Assembly: GCF_036014215.1 (NCBI RefSeq)
Contig: NZ_CP107921.1
Coordinates: 4,843,501 to 4,907,500, forward strand
Source: Streptomyces sp. NBC_00440
GTDB lineage: Bacteria > Actinomycetota > Actinomycetes > Streptomycetales > Streptomycetaceae
Length of the DNA stretch: 64,000 nucleotides
Reading direction: 5' to 3'
Below are positions 1-9,255 of this stretch, one piece after another. The position numbers and the translations under genes were made by a program. Within the stretch, counting starts at the first letter, position 1; each line of letters begins with the position of its first letter. The notes under the pieces are model-generated. The model had not been told where the DNA came from. It saw only the letters and a program-made list of their open reading frames with translations, and ran no database searches.

Positions 1-796
1 CCCGCACCCGCGACGGGTCCAGATTCCCGACCAGCCGCAGGGCGGTGTCCCGGTACGGGTCGTGCCAGCCGCCGACGGTCAGGACGGCCGCCTTGATGGC
101 CGGGTAGTCCTCGCAGACGCTGCCGTGCTTCCAGTAGTCGTCGCGCGTCTGGTGGGCGAGCCAGGTATGGATGAACGGCTCCACGGCCTCCAGCCGGCTC
201 AGCCACATGTCCCGCCAGACCGAACCGACCTGGGCCGGGTCCGGCGGCCGCGACACGAAGGCGAGCATCGTGGCCGCCCAGGCGTGCATGTCGACGGCGA
301 GCACCGAGCCGCCCATGTAGTGGACGTCGTTGTCGTAGCGGTCGTCGGCGGAGCAGACCGTGACGATCGCCTTGAGCGGCTCGGGGGCGAGGGCCGCGAT
401 CTGGAGCGAGTTGAAGCCGCCCCAGGAGATGCCGAACATCCCGACCTTGCCGGTGCACCAGTCCTGCCGGGCCAGCCAGTTCACCACCTCCACGCCGTCG
501 GCCAGCTCCTGGGCGTCGTACTCGTCACCGGGCATCCCGGTCGAGTTGCCGTGCCCGCGCACATCGACGCGGACGGAGGCGTATCCGTGGCCCGCGTACC
601 AGGGGTGCCGCTGCGAGTCCCGCGGCGCCGTCCAGTCGCTCAGGCGGTACGGAAGGTATTCGAGCAGGGCGGGGACCGGTGCGGCGGCGTTGACCGGACG
701 CCAGATCCTGGCGTACAGCTGCGTGCCGTCCGGGAGCGGGATCCAGACGTCCTCGCGGCGGGTCTCGTACGGGAATTCGGTGCGGATTCGAGCCAC
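1..796 (-). CDS. CocE/NonD-type alpha/beta hydrolase (X-Pro dipeptidyl-peptidase family), 3' end cut by window
   Basis: Minus-strand frame open from the GTG at 796 to the window edge; about 265 residues are visible and the C-terminus is missing. The start is supported by GAGGAG at 805-810, eight bases upstream. The N-terminal region reads as the S15 / CocE family: DVRGHGNSTG near residue 85 and the nucleophile elbow GISWGG, whose Ser is the expected catalytic residue, near residue 122. Family members hydrolyse X-Pro peptides or small esters; the substrate here cannot be told. It begins 12 bp after the stop of the peptide permease gene on the same strand, so the two are probably co-transcribed: peptide uptake followed by hydrolysis. 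No signal peptide is visible, which suggests a cytoplasmic enzyme. Confidence 0.85.
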   Translation of the reverse strand, partial: MARIRTEFPYETRREDVWIPLPDGTQLYARIWRPVNAAAPVPALLEYLPYRLSDWTAPRDSQRHPWYAGHGYASVRVDVRGHGNSTGMPGDEYDAQELADGVEVVNWLARQDWCTGKVGMFGISWGGFNSLQIAALAPEPLKAIVTVCSADDRYDNDVHYMGGSVLAVDMHAWAATMLAFVSRPPDPAQVGSVWRDMWLSRLEAVEPFIHTWLAHQTRDDYWKHGSVCEDYPAIKAAVLTVGGWHDPYRDTALRLVGNLDPSRVR

Positions 797-808
797 GGCA
801 GGCGCTCC

Positions 809-2323
809 TCAGTGGACGGGGTGCATGGTGCGTTTGAGCCAGGGGGCGGCGGCGACGACCGCGAGTCCGGCGACGACGGCGATGGCGCCGTTGACACCGA
901 AGTACGCCGGGTCGGAGACCTGGCCGTACAACTTCACGATCTGCGCCTGGATGCCGTTGGCGAGGGCAAGGGAAAGGAACCAGAGCGCCATCGTCTGGCT
1001 GGCGAAGGCGGCGGGCGCGAGCTTGGTGGTGGCGGACATGCCGGAGGTCTCGACCAGGATGTCGCCGAGGCCCAGCAGCGCGTAGGAGCCGACGATCCAC
1101 CAGACGGACATCAGCCAGTCGCTGCCGGTACGGCCGGACGTGGCCGGAACCATGATCAGGAAGGAGAGGCCGCCGAGGATGGTGCCGATGGCGATCTTGT
1201 TGGAGGCGTGCGGCTGGTGCTTGCCCATCCGGACCCAGACGGCCGCGACCACGGGGGCCAGCGCCACTTCGAAGGCGCCGAGCGCCGACGCGTACCAGCT
1301 GGCGGGGAAGTGGTAGCCGAAGATCTCCGTCCTGGCGTTGGTCGACGCGAGCAGGATCATCGTCGAGTACGCCTGGAAGAGGATGAAGTTGAAGACCACC
1401 GAGGCGAGGAACAGCACGATGTAGGGGCGCAGATGCCCACGTTCGGCCTTGGTCACCCGTGGGCTGCGGAACATCACGGCGAAGAAGACGATCGGCGCGA
1501 GCACCGAGATGATGGTCAGCGCGTCGACGGTGCGGTCCAGCGTCAGCCAGCCGGAGAGCCCGAGGATCACGGCGATCACGGCGACGGCCAGCGCCCCGCC
1601 GACGATCATCTTCACCGCGCGGCGCATCACGGCGGGCGGCAGCGCCTGCTCGGCGGCGTCGGTGCGGCCCGCGATGGTGCGGCGCCCCAGGACGTACTGG
1701 ATCAGACCCAGCGTCATACCGACGGCGGCGGCCGAGAAGCCCCAGTGCCAGCCCTTGTGGTCACCGAGCCAGCCGGTGATCAGCGGACCGAGGAAGGCGC
1801 CGATGTTGATGCACATGTAGTACAGGGCGAAACCGGCGTCGCGGCGTTCGTCCTCGGTGCGGTACAACTTGCCGACCAGCGTGGCGACGTTCGGCTTCAG
1901 CAGCCCCGTACCGAGCGAGATCAGCCCCAGGCCGACCCAGGTCATGGAGGCCGTCGGGACCGCCATCGAGTAGTGGCCGAGTGCGATGAGGATGCCGCCG
2001 CCGAGGACCGCGCGGTACGAACCGAGGATGCGGTCGGCCAGCCAGCCGCCCGCCACCGAGACCAGATAGACCAGCGTGCCGTACGCGGCGGAGATGGACG
2101 CCGCCGCTCCCGGCGACATGCCGAGGCCGTCCTGGTTGACCGCAGCTGTGAAGTAGAGGACGAGGATGGCCTGCATCCCGAGGAACGAGAACCGCTCCCA
2201 GATCTCCAGGCCCGACAGGGTCGCCAGACCGCGTGGCTGGCCGAAGAATGAATGGTCGTCGCCCGGCTGCGGCGGGGGCTGGGACGGTGGTGCCTGTCCC
2301 GGCTGCGGCTCTGTTCCGGACAA
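809..2323 (-). CDS. POT/PTR-family proton-coupled di-/tripeptide permease
   Basis: A 504-residue polytopic membrane protein of the proton-dependent oligopeptide transporter family. The N-terminal part has the family's early signature (GLEIWERFSFLGMQ, about residues 38-51), the first-repeat loop GGWLADRILG, and the 12+ hydrophobic segments expected. These carriers import di- and tripeptides with protons. The start is a TTG at 2323 with GGAG about ten bases upstream; the preceding frame is not protein-like. A short Pro/Gln-rich cytoplasmic head precedes the first helix. It is the first gene of a two-gene minus-strand unit with the CocE-type hydrolase, and is divergent from the polyprenyl synthase across a region containing a strong palindrome at 2358-2381, which may control it. 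Confidence 0.9.
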   Translation of the reverse strand: MSGTEPQPGQAPPSQPPPQPGDDHSFFGQPRGLATLSGLEIWERFSFLGMQAILVLYFTAAVNQDGLGMSPGAAASISAAYGTLVYLVSVAGGWLADRILGSYRAVLGGGILIALGHYSMAVPTASMTWVGLGLISLGTGLLKPNVATLVGKLYRTEDERRDAGFALYYMCINIGAFLGPLITGWLGDHKGWHWGFSAAAVGMTLGLIQYVLGRRTIAGRTDAAEQALPPAVMRRAVKMIVGGALAVAVIAVILGLSGWLTLDRTVDALTIISVLAPIVFFAVMFRSPRVTKAERGHLRPYIVLFLASVVFNFILFQAYSTMILLASTNARTEIFGYHFPASWYASALGAFEVALAPVVAAVWVRMGKHQPHASNKIAIGTILGGLSFLIMVPATSGRTGSDWLMSVWWIVGSYALLGLGDILVETSGMSATTKLAPAAFASQTMALWFLSLALANGIQAQIVKLYGQVSDPAYFGVNGAIAVVAGLAVVAAAPWLKRTMHPVH

Positions 2324-2357
2324 AGGTACTGCTCCAATTCAAATCGACTTGTTTTGA

Positions 2358-2381
2358 ACATACCGGTCACGTTCGGTATGT
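2358..2381. promoter_or_regulatory. 24-bp palindrome in divergent promoter region (putative operator)
   Basis: ACATACCG and CGGTATGT form perfect 8-bp inverted arms separated by 8 bases. The element lies 35 bp upstream of the peptide permease start and about 120 bp upstream of the polyprenyl synthase start. The half-site resembles those of TetR-family and gamma-butyrolactone-receptor (ArpA-type) operators, which often contain ACATACnG; that resemblance is from memory. No cognate regulator is adjacent. Confidence 0.5.
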
Positions 2382-2500
2382 GCTCGGGGTGGGCGGGCAG
2401 GCGCTCATGGTGATCGAAAGAGGACCGGATACGCTGACTTGAGTGCGGACAGCGACACATCGACAATCCGTGTGATCGTCAGCAGACAGGAGATCCCCTC

Positions 2501-3511
2501 GTGACCGTCGTCGAGCCATTCGGGCTGAACGTGCGGGACCAGGCACTTGAGGCCGATGTCCAGGCCGGATTGGCGGCTGTCGAGGCCGGGCTGCTCGATG
2601 CCACCAAGAGCGAGGTCCCTTTCATCACGGAGGCCGCGCAGCATCTCGTACGGGCCGGGGGTAAGCGCTTTCGTCCGCTTCTTGTGATGCTCGCTGCCCA
2701 GTTCGGTGACCCTTATGCGCCCGGAGTCGTACCTTCTGCCGTAGTGGTCGAATTGACCCACCTGGCGACGCTTTACCACGACGACGTGATGGACGAGGCG
2801 GACGTACGCCGAGGGGTGGCCAGCGCCAACGCGCGCTGGGACAACTCGGTCGCGGTCCTGACCGGCGACTTCCTCTTCGCGCGCGCTTCGCACATCCTGG
2901 CCGACCTGGGCCCGGAGGCCGTACGTATCCAGGCGGAGGCGTTCGAACGCCTCGTCACCGGCCAGATCCTGGAGACCGCGGGCCCGCGCGACGGTCGCGA
3001 CCCGGTCAGCCACTACCTCGACGTCATCGCGGGCAAGACCGGCTCCCTGATCGCCGTCTCCGGACGGTTCGGCGCGATGATGTCCGGCGCCGACGAGACC
3101 GTCGTGAACATCCTCACGCAGTACGGCGAGCGGCTCGGCACCGCGTTCCAGCTGGCCGACGACGTACTGGACATCGCGAGCGACAGCCACGAGTCCGGCA
3201 AGACCCCGGGTACGGACCTGCGTGAGGGCATTCCGACGCTGCCGGTGCTGCGGCTGCGCGCCCAGGCCGCCGAGCACGGCCGCCCGGACGATCTCGCCCT
3301 GGTCGAGCTGCTGTCGGGCGATCTGACGGACGACGCCCGGCACGCCGAGGCGCTGCGGCTGATGCGGGCGCACCCGGCCCTGGAGCAGGTCCGCCAGGAC
3401 ACCGTGCGGTACGCGGAGGAGGCCCGCGCCTCGCTGGCGCCGCTGCCGGAGTGCTTCGCGAAGACCGCCCTGGAGGAGCTGTGCGGCGCGGTGGTGCACC
3501 GCGTGGGGTGA
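2501..3511 (+). CDS. Polyprenyl diphosphate synthase (trans-isoprenyl synthase)
   Basis: 336 residues with the two Asp-rich motifs of trans-prenyl synthases: DDVMD beginning at D94 and DDVLD beginning at D220. These bind Mg-diphosphate of the allylic substrate and of IPP. GGKRFRPLLV precedes the first motif, as usual in long-chain synthases. The enzyme elongates an allylic diphosphate with IPP, most likely to the C40-C45 chain of menaquinone, because genome context includes respiratory genes; chain length is inferred and not visible. It starts at GTG with AGGAG nine to ten bases upstream. Length is typical of heptaprenyl/octaprenyl synthases. Confidence 0.9.
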   Translation: MTVVEPFGLNVRDQALEADVQAGLAAVEAGLLDATKSEVPFITEAAQHLVRAGGKRFRPLLVMLAAQFGDPYAPGVVPSAVVVELTHLATLYHDDVMDEADVRRGVASANARWDNSVAVLTGDFLFARASHILADLGPEAVRIQAEAFERLVTGQILETAGPRDGRDPVSHYLDVIAGKTGSLIAVSGRFGAMMSGADETVVNILTQYGERLGTAFQLADDVLDIASDSHESGKTPGTDLREGIPTLPVLRLRAQAAEHGRPDDLALVELLSGDLTDDARHAEALRLMRAHPALEQVRQDTVRYAEEARASLAPLPECFAKTALEELCGAVVHRVG

Positions 3512-3909
3512 GGCGGGCCGGGCAGGCCCGGTGCCTGCCGACCGCTGAGCTTCTGGCCTGCTGAACCTGCCGAGCTGTTTGTTGGGACCCGTGCCGCGTA
3601 CCTCTGCGGGCGGGTCCTTCTTCTCGTTGAGCCGCCCCGGCCCGCTCGTTGGGCCGCTCGCGCGGGCCGGGTCCTTCGGACGGGTGGCCCTCCCCGGACG
3701 GCCGCTTCCCCTACGGGGCCGGACGGGCTGCCGGTGCGGCCTGTCATACCGCAGTACTAGGCGGAGTTGCTCCCGGGGGCTGACGCGTACGTCCCGGGAA
3801 TTTGGTGAGATGGACTGCACCACACCCCACCAATTCGGGTGAGAATGGCGGCGCGGGGTGGACGAGCGCAACCGTACGGATCGCCGCCGATCACGGAGGT
3901 AGGGCACAC
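3512..3909. other. 398-bp intergenic stretch, no gene recognised
   Basis: Between the polyprenyl synthase stop and the LolA-like gene. Six-frame reading gives only short, compositionally poor frames. A short GC-rich inverted repeat (CCGGGC/GCCCGG at about 3518-3531) lies just after the synthase stop but its loop is too tight to call a terminator. The region must hold the promoter of the downstream gene; I could not pick a convincing -35/-10 pair. Confidence 0.5.
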
Positions 3910-5187
3910 ATGGCACCGAACGACAGTGCACAGGGCACCGGAGAGGCCGGGCCTTCCGCCGCGGGCCGCCGGAAGGCGGCACGTTATCTCCTCCCGGTCG
4001 GAGTGGCGGGGGTGGCGGCGGTGACGATCGGTCTCGTGCCGGCGCTCGCCAGCTCGGGAGACCCCAGCCTGCCGAAGATCTCGGCGCAGCAGCTCATCGA
4101 GAAGATGGCCGCATCGGACACCCAGCAGCTGTCCGGCACGGTGAAGGTCAGCTCGGACCTGGGCATCCCGTCACTGGGCGGTCTGGCAGGCTCCTTGGGC
4201 GGCGGCGCGCTCGGCGGTGGCAGCGGCAGCGGCGGCAAGGACGGGTCGAGCGTGGCGCCCGACTCCAAGCTGATGGAACTGGCCTCGGGTACGCACACCC
4301 TGCGGGTGGCTGCCGACGGCCCCGACAAGCAGCGGGTGTCCATCCTGGACAACGCCGCCGAGTACAGCCTGATCCACAACGACCGGCAGGTCTGGGCGTA
4401 CGACAGCAAGTCGAACGAGGTCTACCACGCGAAGACCGGCGCCTCCGCCGACGCCCGTAAGGACCGCACCGACAAGCTGCCCGCCACCCCGAAGGACTTC
4501 GCCCAGCAGGCGCTGAAGGCCGTCGGCCCGACGACCTCGGTCAGTGTCGACGGCACGGCGCAGGTGGCGGGCCGCGATGCGTACCAGCTGCTCATCAAGC
4601 CGAAGCAGTCCGGTTCCACGATCGGTGCCATCCGGGTCGCGGTGGACTCGAAGACCGGCACCCCGCTGAAGTTCACGCTCACGCCGAGCAGCGGTGGCAA
4701 GGCCGCCATCGACGTGGGCTTCACCAAGGTCGACTTCGGCAGGCCCGCGGCCTCCACCTTCTCCTTCACTCCGCCCAAGGGCGCGAAGGTGACGGAGGGC
4801 GCCGCCCCGAAGGCCGGTGGGCACCTGGCTCCCAAGGCCGGTGGGCACCTGGCTCCGCAGGGCAGCCCGAAGGACCTGAAGTCCGCATCGCCCGAGGACT
4901 TCAAGGGCCTGAACATCATCGGCGAGGGCTGGACCTCGGTGGCGAGGATCGACACCGGCAGCGGCAAGGGCATCGGCGCGATGGGCGGCTCCGCGCAGAA
5001 GAGCGGTGCCCCGGTGGACGCGCAGAAGTTCCTCAGCTCGCTGGGCGACAGGGTGACGGGCTCGTTCGGCTCGGGCACCGTGTTCCACACCCGGCTGGTG
5101 AACGCGCTGATGACGGACGACGGAAAGGTCTTTGTCGGCACGGTCGACAAGGGCGCGCTGGTCAAGGCGGCCGACGCGGCCAAGTAG
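3910..5187 (+). CDS. LolA-like secreted/membrane-anchored lipoprotein-carrier-fold protein
   Basis: 425 residues. The N-terminus has charged residues (RRKAARY) followed by a hydrophobic segment (about 22-42) ending ALASSGD, a Sec signal peptide or membrane anchor; there is no lipobox Cys. The rest resembles the LolA/RseB-like fold family found in actinobacterial DUF2092-type proteins: SAQQLIEKMAASD, a Gly/Ser linker around residues 95-115, then SNEVYHAKTG and FDVGF-type strands. Probably extracytoplasmic, role unknown. The start is fixed by GGAGG at 3895-3899. Positions 4810-4857 are a 24-bp tandem duplication giving two adjacent copies of KAGGHLAP. It is monocistronic as judged by the hairpin at 5197-5233. 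Confidence 0.7.
   Translation: MAPNDSAQGTGEAGPSAAGRRKAARYLLPVGVAGVAAVTIGLVPALASSGDPSLPKISAQQLIEKMAASDTQQLSGTVKVSSDLGIPSLGGLAGSLGGGALGGGSGSGGKDGSSVAPDSKLMELASGTHTLRVAADGPDKQRVSILDNAAEYSLIHNDRQVWAYDSKSNEVYHAKTGASADARKDRTDKLPATPKDFAQQALKAVGPTTSVSVDGTAQVAGRDAYQLLIKPKQSGSTIGAIRVAVDSKTGTPLKFTLTPSSGGKAAIDVGFTKVDFGRPAASTFSFTPPKGAKVTEGAAPKAGGHLAPKAGGHLAPQGSPKDLKSASPEDFKGLNIIGEGWTSVARIDTGSGKGIGAMGGSAQKSGAPVDAQKFLSSLGDRVTGSFGSGTVFHTRLVNALMTDDGKVFVGTVDKGALVKAADAAK
4810..4857 (+). repeat. 24-bp tandem duplication inside a CDS
   Basis: Two adjacent copies differ only at their last base and keep the frame, inserting eight residues (KAGGHLAP-type) into the LolA-like protein. Near identity suggests a recent slippage event. 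Confidence 0.9.
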
Positions 5188-5196
5188 GAACGGTGG

Positions 5197-5233
5197 CGGG
5201 TCCGGACGGCTCCCAGGAGCCCGTCCGGACCCG
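5197..5233 (+). terminator. Strong hairpin after the LolA-like gene
   Basis: A 13-bp perfect stem (CGGGTCCGGACGG with CCGTCCGGACCCG), extended by CTCC/GGAG past a one-base bulge, with a two-base loop. It starts 9 bp after the stop codon. There is no U-run, as is common for streptomycete terminators. Confidence 0.7.
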
Positions 5234-5336
5234 TCCGGCTGTCAGGGGTGGCCATGGCCCCGGGGCGTAGCGCTCCGCCCTCTCCGCGCCCCGTTAGCCT
5301 GGACCGCACGGTGCGCCGAACGACGGGACCATCGCC

Positions 5337-6272
5337 ATGCCTGAAGCCGTCATCGAAACCCATGCCCTGACCAAACGCTTCCGCGGCGGCCAACTCGCGG
5401 TGAACCGCCTGGACCTCACCGTCCCGCGCGGCAGCGTCTTCGGCTTCCTCGGGCCCAACGGCTCCGGCAAGACCACCACCATCCGGATGCTCCTCGGCCT
5501 CATCGCCCCGACCTCCGGCACCGCGAGCCTGCTCGGACAGCCGATGCCGCGCGCCGCCCACAGCGTGCTGCCGGGCGTCGGCGCGCTCATCGAGGGCCCC
5601 GCGCTGTACGGGTTCCTCTCCGGCCGCGACAATCTGCTGCGCTACGACTCCGCCGACCCGCGGGCCGACCCCCGCACCCGGCGCGCCCGCGTCGACGCCG
5701 CCCTCGAACGGGTCGGGCTCGCGCACGCCTCCGCCAAGAAGGCCAAGGCGTACTCGCTCGGCATGAAGCAGCGGCTCGGCCTCGCCTCGGCCCTGCTCCA
5801 GCCGCGCGGACTGCTCGTACTGGACGAGCCGACGAACGGGCTCGACCCGCAGGGGATGCGGGAGATCAGAACCCTGGTCAGGGAACTGGCGGACGAGGGC
5901 ACCACGGTCTTCCTCTCCTCCCATCTCCTGGACGAGATCGAACAGGTCTGCACCCACGCAGCCGTGATGGCCCGGGGCACGCTGCTCGCCCAGGGCCGGG
6001 TCGTGGATCTCGCGACCCGCGGCCGTCTCGCCGTCGGCACACCGGACCCGGCCGTGGCCGCCCGCGTGCTCACGGAGCTGGGGATCACCGGCGTGGACGT
6101 GACGGGGGACCGGGTCACCGGTGACATCCCGTCGGCCGAAACCGACGTGGCGGACCTCAACACCGCTCTCGTACGGGAAGGCGTCCGGGTCAGGTCCTTC
6201 GGCGTCGAACGGGCCTCCCTGGAGGACGCCTTCGTCGCACTCACCGGAGAGGGTTTCGATGTCGCAGGCTGA
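5337..6272 (+). CDS. ABC exporter ATP-binding protein (DrrA/CcmA-like)
   Basis: 311 residues with a complete nucleotide-binding domain: Walker A GPNGSGKTTT near residue 41, signature YSLGMKQR near 141, Walker B LLVLDEPTNGLDPQG near 161, and switch His in LSSHLLDE. After the ATPase core a C-terminal ~70-residue DUF4162-type domain follows, as in ABC-2 exporters. It pairs with the permease that overlaps its 3' end by 14 bp, and a TetR regulator lies downstream in the same direction. Substrate is unknown; such pairs export lipids, antibiotics or peptides. Confidence 0.93.
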   Translation: MPEAVIETHALTKRFRGGQLAVNRLDLTVPRGSVFGFLGPNGSGKTTTIRMLLGLIAPTSGTASLLGQPMPRAAHSVLPGVGALIEGPALYGFLSGRDNLLRYDSADPRADPRTRRARVDAALERVGLAHASAKKAKAYSLGMKQRLGLASALLQPRGLLVLDEPTNGLDPQGMREIRTLVRELADEGTTVFLSSHLLDEIEQVCTHAAVMARGTLLAQGRVVDLATRGRLAVGTPDPAVAARVLTELGITGVDVTGDRVTGDIPSAETDVADLNTALVREGVRVRSFGVERASLEDAFVALTGEGFDVAG

Positions 6273-7254
6273 GACGGACCGGCAGGAACTGCCGCACGGA
6301 CGGGCGGAGGCGCCGGACCGGACCGCGGACGGCTCACCGCAGGGACCGGCAGCACAGGGATCGGCACAGGGCCCCGCAGCGCAGGGACCGGCAGGGGCGC
6401 CGCGCGTCGCGCTGTATCCGCGCCGTCAGCTCGGCCTCTTCCGTTCCGAGCTGACCGTCACCTTCCGCCGCTGGCGCACCCTCGCTCTGCTCGCCGTACT
6501 GGCCGCGGTCCCGGTCCTCATCGGTATCGCCGTCAAGCTGGAGACGGACCACGGCTCGACGGCCCGTGACCCCAGCGGCAACGGCCCCGCCTTCCTCACG
6601 GACATCACCAACAACGGCCTGTTCCTGGTCTTCGCGGCGCTCGCCGCGACCCTCCCGGTCTTCCTCCCCATGGCGATCGGTGTCATCGCGGGCGATTCCG
6701 TGGCGGGCGAGGCCGGTGCGGGGACACTCCGCTATCTGCTGGTCGCCCCGGCCGGCCGGACCCGGCTGCTGCTCGCCAAGTTCGTCTGCGCCGTGGCCTT
6801 CTGCCTGGCAGCGACCCTGGTCGTGGCGGCCTCCGCGCTGGCGGTGGGGGCGCTGCTCTTCCCGCTCGGCGATGTCACGACCATCTCGGGGACCCAGGTC
6901 TCCTTCGGCGACGGTCTCGGCCGGGCGGCGCTGATCTCGGCCGTCGTCGCTGCCTCGCTCGTCGGAGTCGCGGCCGTCGGCCTGTTCGTCTCCACCCTCA
7001 CCAGCAGCGGAATCGCCGCGATGGCGACGACGGTCGGCCTGGTGATCACCGTGCAGATCCTGGACGGCATCCCGCAGCTGCACGCGATCCAGCCGTATCT
7101 GTTCCCGCACTACTGGCTGTCCTTCGCGGACCTGCTGCGCGCGCCGGTCTACTGGGACGAGATCCTCAAGAACCTGGGCCTGCAGGGCCTGTACGCCGTG
7201 GTGTTCGGCTCGGCGGCCTGGGCGCGGTTCACCACGAAGGACATCGCGGCCTGA
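6259..7254 (+). CDS. ABC-2 type exporter permease
   Basis: 331 residues from ATG 6259; GGAGAGGG at 6246-6253 gives the ribosome site. The first ~50 residues are hydrophilic with a QGPAAQGxAQGPAAQG repeat, then six hydrophobic segments follow in ABC-2 arrangement, with the characteristic GVIAGDSVAGEAGAGTLRYL loop after the second helix. The gene overlaps the ATPase gene by 14 bp (translational coupling) and is the membrane half of the exporter. The Gln/Ala/Pro head is unusual for the family and probably disordered. Confidence 0.9.
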   Translation: MSQAETDRQELPHGRAEAPDRTADGSPQGPAAQGSAQGPAAQGPAGAPRVALYPRRQLGLFRSELTVTFRRWRTLALLAVLAAVPVLIGIAVKLETDHGSTARDPSGNGPAFLTDITNNGLFLVFAALAATLPVFLPMAIGVIAGDSVAGEAGAGTLRYLLVAPAGRTRLLLAKFVCAVAFCLAATLVVAASALAVGALLFPLGDVTTISGTQVSFGDGLGRAALISAVVAASLVGVAAVGLFVSTLTSSGIAAMATTVGLVITVQILDGIPQLHAIQPYLFPHYWLSFADLLRAPVYWDEILKNLGLQGLYAVVFGSAAWARFTTKDIAA

Positions 7255-7461
7255 GCAGGACAGCGGCTTGAGCGGAACAGGGCAGGAGCACGGAGAAAGC
7301 CCCGGCGGAAAGAGAGCCCCGGCGGAAAGTAACAAGGGAGGGCACGTGCCGTACCGAGAAGCCGTCCCCCGACGCGGCTCGACACGACACGTACCGTTTC
7401 CCCGCCGATATTCTCGGACGTCCACCATCCGCTGTCAAGACGCTACGTATCGTCCCCGGCT

Positions 7462-8067
7462 GTGACCGGTGAATACACTCAAGCGGTGAACCTCACGCCC
7501 AATCCAGCGCGCCGCAGTGAGAAATCACAGCAGGCGATTCTCGCGGCCGCTCTCGCCCTCTGTATCGAGCGGGGGTACGCCCGTGTCACGATCGAGGCGA
7601 TCGCCGCCCGTGCCGGTGTGAGCAAGAAGACGATCTACCGCTGGTGGCCGTCCAAGGGCGCCCTGGTGCTCGAAGCACTGGACCACGCGGTCATCCGGAC
7701 CCGTCCCTTCCCCGATACCGGCGACCTCGCCGCCGATCTCCACTCCCAGATGACCGGAGTGGTGCGGCTCCTCGCACATCCGCCGCTCGGCCCCGCGTAC
7801 GCCGGGATCCTCACCGAGATCCAGTACGACGACGACCTTGCCAGGACCGTGCAGGAGGAGTTCATCGATCCGCGGGTCAAGGGCGCCACGGGCCGGCTGC
7901 GCAGCGCCCAGGAGCAGGGCGTGCTCCCCATGGACGCCGATCTCAACCTGGGGGTGGAGCTGCTCTACGGGCCGCTCTACTACCGGCACTGCCTGCGCAG
8001 ACCTCCGTACGACGCGGAGGAGATCACCCGGCTGATCGCCCATGTCCTGAAGGCGCTGGGCGGCTGA
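7462..8067 (+). CDS. TetR/AcrR-family transcriptional regulator
   Basis: 201 residues if the GTG at 7462 is used; a GTG at 7486 (NLTPNPARRSEK) would give 193 and neither has a good Shine-Dalgarno. The helix-turn-helix IEAIAARAGVSKKTIYRWW lies around residues 35-53, followed by an all-helical ligand domain with a TetR_C-type motif. It lies 207 bp downstream of the ABC exporter on the same strand with its own leader and probably controls the exporter or itself. Convergent with the RarD gene, 38 bp away. Confidence 0.88.
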   Translation: MTGEYTQAVNLTPNPARRSEKSQQAILAAALALCIERGYARVTIEAIAARAGVSKKTIYRWWPSKGALVLEALDHAVIRTRPFPDTGDLAADLHSQMTGVVRLLAHPPLGPAYAGILTEIQYDDDLARTVQEEFIDPRVKGATGRLRSAQEQGVLPMDADLNLGVELLYGPLYYRHCLRRPPYDAEEITRLIAHVLKALGG

Positions 8068-8105
8068 GAGCGGGAAACGGAAACGCAGGGTCGGACCGGG
8101 GTCGG

Positions 8106-9134
8106 TCAGATGGTGGGCCCGGTGGCCGTCGGCTCACTGGCTGCCGGTCCTGCGGTGTCCGGCCCGGCGGCCTGTCCGGGCCGGTGTCCGCGCACCTGAG
8201 CCCGTGCCTGCTCCCGCTCCAGCGCCTCGGCCGTCAGCTGTACCGCGCGTGCCCGGGTACGGTGCGCGTTCCGCAGGGCGTCCCAGGTGAGCAGCGTCAG
8301 CGCCAGCCACACCAGGGCGAAACCCGCCCACCGCTCCGGCGGCATCGCCTCGTGGAAGTACAGGATGCCCAGACCGAACTGGAAGACCGGCGCCAGGTAC
8401 TGGAGCAGTCCCAGTGTCGAGAGCGGTACCCGGATCGCCGCCGCGCCGAAGAGGATCAGCGGTATCGCGGTGATCAGACCCGTGGACGCGAGGAGCACTC
8501 CGTGGGCGGGCGAGCCGAAAGTGGACTCGCCACGTGCGGCGAGGAATACCAGGTACGCCAGCGCCGGCAGGAACTGCACCGCTGTCTCAGCCGCGAGCGA
8601 TTCCAGACCGCCGAGATTCACCTTCTTCTTGACCAGCCCGTACGTCGCGAAGGAGAAGGCCAGCATCAGTGAGATCCACGGCGGCTTGCCGTATCCGATG
8701 GCCAGGACCAGCACGGCCACCGCGCCGGTGCCGACGGCGGCCCACTGGGCGGGCCGCAGCCGTTCACCGAGCAGCAGGACACCCATCGCGATGGTGACCA
8801 GCGGGTTGATGAAGTAGCCGAGCGAGGCCTCGACGACCTGACCGTTGTTCACGGCCCAGATGTAGCCGCCCCAGTTGACGCTGATGACCGACGCGGCGAT
8901 GGCCACGAGCCCCAGCTTGCGGGGCGTACGGAGCAGCTCGCCGAGCCAGGCCCAGCGCCGCATCACCAGCAGCGCGATCAGGACGACGCCCAGGGACCAC
9001 ACCATGCGGTGGGCCAGGATCTCCATGGCGCCGGACGGCTTGAGCAGCGGCCAGAACATCGGGACGAGCCCCCACAGCACATACGCCGCAGCGCCGTTCA
9101 GGACCCCTGTCCGCTGCTCACTGGTGCCCTTCAC
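8106..9134 (-). CDS. rarD: RarD-type EamA/DMT family permease
   Basis: 342 residues with ten hydrophobic segments and the RarD features: NGAAAYVLWGLVPMFWPLLK in helix 1, EILAHRMVWSL, and VNWGGYIWAVN in the middle. RarD proteins are drug/metabolite superfamily exporters of unsettled substrate. A longer frame opens at 9242 but the GTG at 9134 is preferred because GGAGGG lies five to six bases upstream and the extension is not membrane-protein-like. A C-terminal ~40-residue Ala/Gly/Pro-rich tail is extra to the family core. Confidence 0.88.
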   Translation of the reverse strand: MKGTSEQRTGVLNGAAAYVLWGLVPMFWPLLKPSGAMEILAHRMVWSLGVVLIALLVMRRWAWLGELLRTPRKLGLVAIAASVISVNWGGYIWAVNNGQVVEASLGYFINPLVTIAMGVLLLGERLRPAQWAAVGTGAVAVLVLAIGYGKPPWISLMLAFSFATYGLVKKKVNLGGLESLAAETAVQFLPALAYLVFLAARGESTFGSPAHGVLLASTGLITAIPLILFGAAAIRVPLSTLGLLQYLAPVFQFGLGILYFHEAMPPERWAGFALVWLALTLLTWDALRNAHRTRARAVQLTAEALEREQARAQVRGHRPGQAAGPDTAGPAASEPTATGPTI

Positions 9135-9255
9135 GGGCCCTCCCCTGAATTCGTCCGACACCCGTCGAAGGCATGAGGCGTACGGAGTCGAAGGTAACGG
9201 GAGGAGGGCCCGGCTGTCATGCCCGTTCCGGCAAACGGTCATGACAGCCGTACGG

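Noticed and set aside
62..2251. 729-residue plus-strand frame over the hydrolase and peptide permease
   Set aside because: Antisense to two genes with clear family motifs; low-complexity shadow.
3518..3531. Terminator just after the polyprenyl synthase gene
   Set aside because: The six-base GC palindrome has a two-base loop and no T-run; too weak to call.
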